Positions 15,921 to 22,014 of a DNA stretch of 35,577 bases are shown here, one piece after another (position 1 is the first letter of the stretch; the number at the start of each line of letters is the position of its first letter). The DNA is taken from positions 1 to 35,577 of the forward strand of contig JACCLG010000027.1 in assembly GCA_013425335.1 (NCBI GenBank), in the 5' to 3' direction. The DNA is from Microcaldota archaeon (GTDB lineage: Archaea > Micrarchaeota > Micrarchaeia > Burarchaeales > Fermentimicrarchaeaceae). The notes beneath the pieces were generated by a model. That model did no database searches, was not told the DNA's origin, and saw only the letters and a list, made by a program, of their open reading frames with translations. The translations under genes and the position numbers were made by a program.

Positions 15921-16268
15921 CTAGCAGGCGTTTGCGAATCCTGCGCCGGCTCCTGCTGCGTTTACGAATATGTTCACCAGCACTGGTGCCAGCACTGCAA
16001 GGACTATACCAATTATCCCTCCAACCAGGAGAGACATTGCCCAGCCCTGCGCCTTTGCCTTGGTCTCAGCACCAAATGCCTGGCCTGCTGCATACGCCAA
16101 CCCTGCGAACAGGAAGAGTATCAGCGAAAGAGCTGGCAGTACTCCAAGAACCAGTACCTTGAAGGTGCACAAAGCCGCGGATACATTTATGGCCGTCTGA
16201 GTTGTAGTCACTCCGGCAGATGCTAGTCCCACAGCTAACAACAGGGACAAAATTGCCTTATATTTCAT
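15921..16268 (-). CDS. VirB2-like pilin (pilin 1)
   Basis: 115 residues from the ATG at 16268. AGGTGGTTTAAA lies right before it, which argues against an in-frame ATG 15 bases further upstream. The signal peptide ends A-S-A-G, with the same two-helix topology as pilin 2 and Cys at 34 and 115. It is the promoter-proximal member of the three-gene pilin set and lies behind the palindrome-containing promoter. High sequence identity with pilin 2 points to recent duplication or conversion. Confidence 0.87.
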   Translation of the reverse strand: MKYKAILSLLLAVGLASAGVTTTQTAINVSAALCTFKVLVLGVLPALSLILFLFAGLAYAAGQAFGAETKAKAQGWAMSLLVGGIIGIVLAVLAPVLVNIFVNAAGAGAGFANAC

Positions 16269-16287
16269 TTTAAACCACCTCATTTTT

Positions 16288-16305
16288 ACTCCCTTTTTCG
16301 GGAGT
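16288..16305 (-). promoter_or_regulatory. Short hairpin at the start of the pilin 1 leader
   Basis: ACTCCC and GGGAGT form a perfect six-base stem with a six-base loop. From the TATA position the transcript should begin near 16308, so this hairpin would sit at or near its 5' end, ahead of the ribosome binding site at about 16274-16279. It may stabilise the mRNA or be a protein site. Confidence 0.5.
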
Positions 16306-16330
16306 TGTGGAATGACTATGCATATTGTTA

Positions 16331-16344
16331 TATTTAAACCTTTC
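16331..16344 (-). promoter_or_regulatory. BRE/TATA promoter of pilin 1
   Basis: On the minus strand GAAAGG (16339-16344) is followed directly by TTTAAATA (16331-16338), a good archaeal BRE plus TATA box. It lies about 65 bases before the ATG, giving a leader of roughly 40 bases. Confidence 0.65.
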
Positions 16345-16345
16345 T

Positions 16346-16367
16346 ATAACTGTACTAGAACAGTTAT
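16346..16367. promoter_or_regulatory. 22-bp palindrome, candidate operator
   Basis: Arms ATAACTGT and ACAGTTAT are perfect inverted repeats separated by six bases whose core CTAG is itself palindromic; only one base pair in 22 fails. It abuts the pilin BRE on its upstream side and lies between two divergent promoters. This is a typical site for a dimeric regulator. An activator position is likely for the pilin promoter. Confidence 0.6.
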
Positions 16368-16384
16368 TGAATCGTTGCCCCACA

Positions 16385-16400
16385 GGAAAGAGATAAATAT
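16385..16400 (+). promoter_or_regulatory. BRE/TATA promoter of the small membrane protein gene
   Basis: GGAAAG (16385-16390) followed by AGATAAATAT (16391-16400) lies 40 bases before the ATG at 16440 on the plus strand. It is divergent from the pilin promoter, with the 22-bp palindrome between them. Confidence 0.5.
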
Positions 16401-16439
16401 TGAATATTCGGAATACTAACGGAGTACCATTGAGAGCAT

Positions 16440-16814
16440 ATGAAAACATTCGAAGACTCACATATCCGCGAAAGCCCCTCACAGGGTGAAGATGCAAGAG
16501 TCGTGCTCCTCATGTATTTTCTGAGGGCAGCATCCTTAATCCTGATACTGGCCCTGTTTCTTTATATAGTAGGCAAGCAGCTTGCTTTCCTTGATGCGGA
16601 ACTCAAGTTCCCGGAGTTCGTCTCTGCCAACATCCTTGCCCTCAGTTCAGCGTCGCTCTTCCTCTTTCTCCTGCAGGCGCTCTTTTATGCATATCTAGTA
16701 AGAAGGAAAACAGCCGTGAAGAGGAGCAGGGGCGAAATCATCATAGGATATGCCCTGCCCATCTTGGGAATCATTGCAGCGGTATACGCAGCATATGCCA
16801 TAGGAGCCATGTAG
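16440..16814 (+). CDS. Small three-helix membrane protein (124 aa)
   Basis: The product has a polar N-terminus of about 20 residues. Three membrane helices follow (about 22-47, 63-88 and 100-122), with a basic loop R-R-K-T-A-V-K-R-S-R between the second and third. It is transcribed divergently from the pilin genes and shares their regulatory gap. I do not recognise the family. Shared control with the pilins through the palindrome is possible, but there is no direct evidence for a role in the machine. Confidence 0.7.
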   Translation: MKTFEDSHIRESPSQGEDARVVLLMYFLRAASLILILALFLYIVGKQLAFLDAELKFPEFVSANILALSSASLFLFLLQALFYAYLVRRKTAVKRSRGEIIIGYALPILGIIAAVYAAYAIGAM

Positions 16815-16858
16815 CCCATAATGCCGAAATAGGAATTGGATAGGCAGCACAACTAGAC

Positions 16859-17596
16859 TTACTTGAGTATTGTGTATTTCGTGAGGTACGACTGAGTCTG
16901 CAGTATCACAAGAAAAGGCATCACAATCATGGAGTTGAGCACTAGGACAACATATCTCCCCCAGCTAACATAGGCGCTCAGCAGTATGAATACCTCATCA
17001 ATAACTGACAGCATTATGAAACCCACGAGAAGCCACAGCACGAAGAGGAGCAGTTTTTTCCTTATCATGAAAAGGCTCATCTTCATTGCCTCTATTGGTC
17101 TGAGCTCGTCAATGACTACTGCTGCAGGCGCATAGAACAGCGGCAGGGATACAAGGAACGTAAAGAGCGGAGTTGCCAGGTCGTCTAGCTGGTATTCGTG
17201 GAAGAGAAGCAGCACAGCAAGGGACAGAACAAGAGTGATTGTGTAGAGCAGGAATATTGTCATAGTGTACTTCTCTATGCCCTCTATAACCTCGGTTCTT
17301 ATGTTCGTCATGGTTCTCTGTGACTTTATGACAAGGTTTATTGACACCACGGCAAATGAGATGAGGAAAAGAGATGCCAGCGAGCTTATGAATATCAGCC
17401 CTATGTCAAAGTATGTGAGGTCTATGAACATGCTGCCTGTCCTGAGAAATGTTGCGCCTATGGAGACATAGGTTGGCATTGGAGAAAGAAGCGGTATGGC
17501 GAATGACAGCAGGAATGGTACCGAGAAGAACAGCACCAGCTTTGCATTTTTTCCGAATGCCTCTATACTATGCTGAATTACTTCGGTTTCAACCAA
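16859..17596 (-). CDS. Six-helix membrane protein of unknown function (245 aa)
   Basis: The start is TTG at 17596 with GGTG five bases upstream; no ATG is better placed. An amphipathic N-terminus (IQHSIEAFGKNAKLVLFF) leads into about six membrane helices. The segment E-L-R-P-I-E-A-M-K-M-S then a helix start with I-R-K-K resembles archaeal polytopic proteins in which a cytoplasmic amphipathic helix repeats before each membrane pair. I cannot assign a function. A TATA-like CTTATATATTAATA lies upstream at about 17625-17640, so it is probably transcribed alone. Confidence 0.75.
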   Translation of the reverse strand: MVETEVIQHSIEAFGKNAKLVLFFSVPFLLSFAIPLLSPMPTYVSIGATFLRTGSMFIDLTYFDIGLIFISSLASLFLISFAVVSINLVIKSQRTMTNIRTEVIEGIEKYTMTIFLLYTITLVLSLAVLLLFHEYQLDDLATPLFTFLVSLPLFYAPAAVVIDELRPIEAMKMSLFMIRKKLLLFVLWLLVGFIMLSVIDEVFILLSAYVSWGRYVVLVLNSMIVMPFLVILQTQSYLTKYTILK

Positions 17597-17647
17597 CTTA
17601 ACACCAAGTAAATTTATTCCACGTTTATTAATATATAAGTATCCTAA

Positions 17648-18940
17648 CTAAGGCGTTATCCTGCTCCTGTCCCTTGGGAAGAGGGCGCATTCCCGTATGT
17701 TCTCCCTGTTGCAGAGCTTCATTGTAAGCCTCTCAGCTCCAATGGCCCAGCCGGCATGGGGCGGGGCTCCCATCCTGAATGCATTGACGTAGAAGTCAAA
17801 CTCCTTGGGATCCAGCCCGCGCGAGGTGAGCTGCTCCACGAGCAGCTCTGGCAGATGTATCCTCTGCGCTCCTGAAGCTATTTCAAGCCCGCCGTACATC
17901 AAATCGAATGCATTGCACACCTTTGCATCCTCCTTAGGCATGGAGTAGAAAGCCCTGCTCTTTGTAGGCCATTCTGTTATGAAGAAAATCTCCTCCCCCA
18001 GCAGCTCTGCGGCTCTTGACTCCTCCTCCCTGTTGAAATCCGCCCCCCATGCCATGTTATCCCCATTCTTGTTAAGCAGCTCCACAACATCTGTATAGCT
18101 GTGCCTCTCTATCTTCTCCGGAACCTCCAGTTTGGCTCCGAGCAACTTGAGCTCCTCTTGGCAGTTGTTGAGAGCATCTGAGGTTATATGCTTGATCACA
18201 TCCTCAAGAACATCCATCGCATCATTATGGTCGGCAAACCCCATCTCGATATCAAGGGATATGAGCTCGTTGAGATGCGTGGTGGTGTTGTGCTTCTCTG
18301 CCCTGAAAACAGGCGTTGTCATGAATATCTTATCCATTCCCCCTATGACGGCAAGCTGCTTGTACAACTGGGGCGACTGAGCCAGAAAAGCCTTCCTCTC
18401 AAAATACTCCACCGGGAACAGCTCCGTCCCTCCCTCTGTTGCAGCAGATACTATGCACGGCGGGTTTATCTCACTGAAGCCCAGCTGGCACAGCCTGTCC
18501 CTGAAGGAATGCAGCATCTGGCTCTTGACCTTGAAAATAGCGCTCGTCTCGATTCTTCTCAAATCAATCTGCCGGTGGTTGAGGCGCACATCCAAATCCG
18601 CAGGCACCTTGCCCGTAACTTCAAAAGGTATTTTCACCTCAACAGGGTTCAAATCGACAATTTCCGTTGGGTTTATCTCCACTCCGCCCCTTGCCTGCTT
18701 CTCCTCCCGCACTATGCCGGTTACTCTAACAACACTTTCCTTGACAAGGCTCATCCTGCCCAGAACCGTATCGTCAGTGACACCTTTCTTCCCAGTGACC
18801 TGAACAAGGCCTGTCCTGTCCCGGAGTATGAGGAACTTGACCTTGCCCATGTCCCTCACTTCGTGCACCCAGCCTGCCAGAAAGACTGTTTTCCCTTCCA
18901 TGCCAGGCTTTACATCGCATGCATAATGGGTTCTTAGCAT
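17648..18940 (-). CDS. aspS: Aspartate--tRNA ligase, archaeal type
   Basis: 430 residues, the usual archaeal/eukaryotic length without the bacterial insertion domain. The N-terminal OB-fold anticodon-binding domain (about 1-105) contains G-W-V-H-E-V-R-D. The class II catalytic core follows: motif 1 around 155-177, motif 2 with F-R-A-E at 212-215, and motif 3 with G-A-E-R-L at 401-405. The amino acid pocket Q-S-P-Q-L-Y-K-Q at about 188-195 is intact. It charges tRNA-Asp in the cytoplasm; whether it also mischarges tRNA-Asn cannot be told here. GAGGTG precedes the ATG. It lies nine bases after the coiled-coil surface protein gene, so the two are probably cotranscribed. Confidence 0.97.
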   Translation of the reverse strand: MLRTHYACDVKPGMEGKTVFLAGWVHEVRDMGKVKFLILRDRTGLVQVTGKKGVTDDTVLGRMSLVKESVVRVTGIVREEKQARGGVEINPTEIVDLNPVEVKIPFEVTGKVPADLDVRLNHRQIDLRRIETSAIFKVKSQMLHSFRDRLCQLGFSEINPPCIVSAATEGGTELFPVEYFERKAFLAQSPQLYKQLAVIGGMDKIFMTTPVFRAEKHNTTTHLNELISLDIEMGFADHNDAMDVLEDVIKHITSDALNNCQEELKLLGAKLEVPEKIERHSYTDVVELLNKNGDNMAWGADFNREEESRAAELLGEEIFFITEWPTKSRAFYSMPKEDAKVCNAFDLMYGGLEIASGAQRIHLPELLVEQLTSRGLDPKEFDFYVNAFRMGAPPHAGWAIGAERLTMKLCNRENIRECALFPRDRSRITP

Positions 18941-18949
18941 ATACGCACC

Positions 18950-20818
18950 TCAATGGTATTTGAATGGCTTTCTTTTGGATCTGAAAGGATTTTTTATTCT
19001 GCTTAGTATCACAGCGAGTATGATTATAATTATAACTGCACCGGCAACTCCCAGCTTCATCGACTCAGTTTTCCTTCTCTGCTCAACCGCGAGCACCCTT
19101 GCCTGCGTAGCAAAACCGGCTGCCCTTTCAGGCTGTGAGTAGAGCGCATCTACGGCCCTCCGTAGCGCAAGCTGCGACTCCGACAGGTCAGGGCTGAAGA
19201 TAAGAAATTTATCAGTTGACACGTCACTCATTATCGCATTGGCAGTCTCAATCATATTCTCGGCATTCTCTATCTTGCCTATCTTGTCATCCAGCTCCTT
19301 CCTCATTGCATCAAGCTCCAGGTTTGCTTCACCTGTGAAGTTGAGTGAGCTGTTGAAGTCGCGGAGAGAGAGCTCCTCCACTGAATCCTGGAGCAGAAGT
19401 TCAACCTTCGAGAAGTTCATCTTCTGGTTGTACTTCCCGGCGAGGTATGTGATGTTATTCATGAGCCCAAGGGTTTTGTTCACCTCCCTGAACCCAGCCA
19501 CTGTTCTCTCTACGATATCCGCGGTGGATGGCAACGATTCCATATAAATGAGAAAGTCAGCATAGCTTCCATTTCTTATATTATCTCTGTAGTCAGTGAG
19601 GTTGTAGATTGTCAAATTGGTGTAGTTGGCTGAGAGGTTTCCAATCCAAAGCCTTGCCCTGCTCAAATTTTCTAGATAGCCTCCGTAGATTTTGACAAGC
19701 CTGTCCCTTACAAGCGGTTCCAGAATCTGCCTTGCCGCATCAGCCTTTTCCATTGTGCTATCCGCCGAGTCAAAAACAGCGTTAAACTCCCCGGCCTTGC
19801 ATGCAGCATTGGTTTTGTTGGTATACGCCAGGGCAAGCGAGTTCAATGAATTCACCTCATATGAGCTTACGCCTATTGTTTCCGCCTGCTTTTCCAGCGT
19901 TAGCGAATAGCTTACCGAGAGGTTTGCCTGCTCCATCTTGCTTGATATTGCCTCAATCCTCTGAAGCTCAGCTTGTATAAGACTGGTAGCCACATCCGCA
20001 TCATTTTTGGTCTGCACCGCAAGCTGCTTGGCCACTGTTGCATTGAACTTCACCTCGTCATATTTCTGGTACGCATATGCTGACTGGGCATCATTGAGCG
20101 CAGACTTGGCTGCGGAATAGTTACCCAGGGCATCTGAGAGGTATGCGGATGCTTCTGATATTGAAATACACCGGGCAGTCAGCGAGAGGTAGATGGTGCT
20201 ATTGGCCTGCTCAATCGCATTGGAAGCGTCAGAGAAAACCTGCTGCGCCTCTGCCAATGAACTCGCAGCCAACTGCTCGTTTTGAGCTCCACTCTGCGCC
20301 AGGATTAGCTCATTCTGGGTGAGCCCATGGACGTAGACCATATCGGAGTAGGACTCCTGCTGCGGATTCTCGAACCAGCAGCCTACGTCGCAACTCACGA
20401 ACTTGTACGAGTAATGCACCTCATAGCTATGCGTTACGCCCGGGTAGACCAGCGATGAAGCAGCATTCGGGTCTACGGTTATATTGAATATGAAACCGAA
20501 TGTATCCGAGGGCTCATACTTATATCCCTGCGACTGGCCGTATGCCTTACCCGCATCCGCATAACTGAGGCAGCTGCTGTTTGAACTGGGAGGGCAGGTG
20601 CACACCTTTGGGTAAACAGGCATTGGGGTAACAACTTGTATGTCACCAACATGGTCTGTGAACTGCACAAGGATGCTGTCAATGCATAATTCATAGGAAC
20701 CTGACGGGTTGCTTATGAGGAAATTTATTGTTGTCGACTCTCCCGGGGATACAGTCTTGGCTGAGCTAACAAGAAGAATAGGGCACAGCAGTGAAAGCAG
20801 CAGAGCAAGTTTCCTCAT
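18950..20818 (-). CDS. Secreted coiled-coil protein with C-terminal membrane anchor (622 aa)
   Basis: A signal peptide (LALLLSLLCPILLVSSA) precedes an N-terminal beta-rich domain of about 150 residues with several Cys (clustered near 74-83 and 138-142). A long Ala/Ser/Asn-rich helical region (about 165-580) follows, with repeated coiled-coil heptads and many N-x-S/T sites. A final membrane helix (about 590-610, LGVAGAVIIIIILAVIL) and a basic tail complete it. This is a membrane-anchored surface stalk. GGGTAATAAG precedes the ATG at 20818, and a TATA-like AGTTTAATATT lies about 35 bases upstream. Function is unknown. Cotranscription with aspS is probably only positional. Confidence 0.82.
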   Translation of the reverse strand: MRKLALLLSLLCPILLVSSAKTVSPGESTTINFLISNPSGSYELCIDSILVQFTDHVGDIQVVTPMPVYPKVCTCPPSSNSSCLSYADAGKAYGQSQGYKYEPSDTFGFIFNITVDPNAASSLVYPGVTHSYEVHYSYKFVSCDVGCWFENPQQESYSDMVYVHGLTQNELILAQSGAQNEQLAASSLAEAQQVFSDASNAIEQANSTIYLSLTARCISISEASAYLSDALGNYSAAKSALNDAQSAYAYQKYDEVKFNATVAKQLAVQTKNDADVATSLIQAELQRIEAISSKMEQANLSVSYSLTLEKQAETIGVSSYEVNSLNSLALAYTNKTNAACKAGEFNAVFDSADSTMEKADAARQILEPLVRDRLVKIYGGYLENLSRARLWIGNLSANYTNLTIYNLTDYRDNIRNGSYADFLIYMESLPSTADIVERTVAGFREVNKTLGLMNNITYLAGKYNQKMNFSKVELLLQDSVEELSLRDFNSSLNFTGEANLELDAMRKELDDKIGKIENAENMIETANAIMSDVSTDKFLIFSPDLSESQLALRRAVDALYSQPERAAGFATQARVLAVEQRRKTESMKLGVAGAVIIIIILAVILSRIKNPFRSKRKPFKYH

Positions 20819-20864
20819 TCTTATTACCCGATATAACTGTAAATCCTGGAATATTAAACTATGG

Positions 20865-21599
20865 TTATGCCTCTATGATTCCGATTACAAGTCCATTTGA
20901 ATGCTTGAAGAATCGATCGGATTCAAAGTTCATGTTGCATATGTCATGCCACGTGGTCTCAACCCATCTGTTATCCTTAGATATTCGCTTCATATAATAC
21001 GTCTTTGTGAAAGAGATTTTATCATCCCTGAATAATTTGTCAAGATATGGATTGCAGCCAACTGGAAAAGTTATGATAATCTTACCGCCAGGCAATAGCA
21101 TATTTTTTAGTTTTCTAATAACATTGAGAGTTTTCATTGGCTCTCGTTCCTCTGGCTCATCCCAACCAATATGCTCGAGAGTTGATATGGAAATTATCAA
21201 ATCGTATTTGTGTGGGGATTTGAAATCTAGTATATCGCAGTTAATCACCCCCTGCGTTCTTTCGTATTTGTCAACTATTTCGTGGTTAACTGGAAAATAA
21301 TAAGAGAGAACATTTCCAATTTCAAGTATACGCTTCCCCTTATAATTCTTTACAATATCCCACACTATCGGAATTTCGATAGCTCGGTCATTAGTCCAAG
21401 TGAAATTATATGGGTGGTAGAAGTATTCATAGGTCTTGCCTTGGAACACAAAACTGTTCCCTCGAGGTTTTCTTAGCATGTAGATAAAAAATGCCATACG
21501 CCCGAAAACTAGACTGTTCGTTCGGGACAGGTCCCTGATGACAGCAAGGTTGCGCTTAATCCAGGATTTATCGATCAGATGCATCCCCTTACCCAACAT
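20865..21599 (-). CDS. SAM-dependent methyltransferase-like protein (244 aa)
   Basis: A class I methyltransferase core is visible in the middle. Motif I is R-I-L-E-I-G-N near 95-101. An acidic C-D-I-L-D-F follows. I-I-S-I-S-T-L-E-H-I-G is the post-motif II strand with the usual L-E-H. L-P-G-G-K-I-I-I-T-F-P is the later strand. The N-terminal about 60 residues are a separate cap. The codon use looks more A/T-rich than in the neighbouring genes, hinting at acquisition. The substrate is unknown; similar proteins modify sugars or lipids of surface glycans. AAAGGAT lies before the ATG at 21599, and a second in-frame ATG is five codons in. It lies just downstream of a pseudogene relic. Confidence 0.75.
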   Translation of the reverse strand: MLGKGMHLIDKSWIKRNLAVIRDLSRTNSLVFGRMAFFIYMLRKPRGNSFVFQGKTYEYFYHPYNFTWTNDRAIEIPIVWDIVKNYKGKRILEIGNVLSYYFPVNHEIVDKYERTQGVINCDILDFKSPHKYDLIISISTLEHIGWDEPEEREPMKTLNVIRKLKNMLLPGGKIIITFPVGCNPYLDKLFRDDKISFTKTYYMKRISKDNRWVETTWHDICNMNFESDRFFKHSNGLVIGIIEA

Positions 21600-21618
21600 A
21601 ACTTATCCTTTCAGAATA

Positions 21619-21784
21619 TTAACTTATAGCTTTCAGGCAGCATGCAGTCGCATCAGATATTCTTGCATTCACAAACTCGCCCAGCTAGACGTGCCCCGCA
21701 GGACCAAGGGAGGTTCTTTCCTTTCAGTATTTCGGAATCTGCCTGATTGAGCGTGCAGCCATACGTCTCAACAAAAACCTTCAT
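21619..21784 (-). pseudogene. Relic of a radical-SAM tRNA methylthiotransferase (MtaB/CDKAL1 family)
   Basis: Reading the minus strand from ATG at 21784 gives MKVFVETYGCTLNQADSE, the characteristic start of archaeal MtaB-type enzymes, including the first cluster Cys of the N-terminal domain. After about 21 codons the similarity stops. In another frame, just before TAA at 21619, the text LGEFVNARISDAT appears, typical of the closing strands of the C-terminal TRAM domain. Roughly 1.2 kb of normal gene, including the radical-SAM CxxxCxxC centre, is missing. A frame change and an in-frame TAG lie in the joint. The product would be inactive. Intact enzymes make ms2t6A at tRNA position 37. Confidence 0.8.
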
Positions 21785-21795
21785 AAAACCCAATG

Positions 21796-21805
21796 TATAT
21801 AATAA
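21796..21805 (+). promoter_or_regulatory. TATA-like box upstream of the zinc protein gene
   Basis: TATATAATAA lies about 39 bases before the ATG at 21835. The same A/T-rich stretch lies upstream of the dead methylthiotransferase start on the other strand, so it may once have been a divergent promoter. Confidence 0.4.
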
Positions 21806-21834
21806 TAGAATTCGATTTTATTAAAGGTGATGAA

Positions 21835-22014
21835 ATGATTTGCGAAAGATGCAGCAAGGAGGCGCACCAGCTGGAACCATGCGAGTACTGCAACAGAAAA
21901 GTGTGCGTCACCTGCGAGAAATCATCAAAGAAAACCAGCAGGATAAGAAGAATCGTCATATGCAAGGACTGCTGGTCGGATATGAAGAAAAGGAAAGTAT
22001 TCAAGGCTGAGTGA
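21835..22014 (+). CDS. Small zinc-binding protein with four CxxC pairs (59 aa)
   Basis: I chose the ATG at 21835 because AAAGGTGATGAA lies directly before it; a reading from 21793 would begin upstream of that site. The product has CERC, CEYC, CVTC and CKDC in order. The spacing fits a cross-brace treble-clef finger (FYVE/B-box-like arrangement) binding two zinc ions. The tail is basic, which would suit nucleic acid binding. The stop codon directly abuts the ileS stop on the other strand. I do not know the family function. Confidence 0.8.
   Translation: MICERCSKEAHQLEPCEYCNRKVCVTCEKSSKKTSRIRRIVICKDCWSDMKKRKVFKAE

Noticed and set aside
15479-16226. Plus-strand open frames of 76 to 103 codons, Cys-rich, opposite the pilin genes
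   Set aside because: They are antisense shadows of the duplicated pilin genes, repeated because the genes are repeated. They lack ribosome binding sites and the minus-strand frames explain all conservation.
16859-17596. Considering the six-helix protein as a seventh VirB6-like paralogue
   Set aside because: It lacks the W-x-K motif, the central L-R-x-F block with Y-P, and the L-G-x-D end. It also stands outside the array with its own likely promoter.
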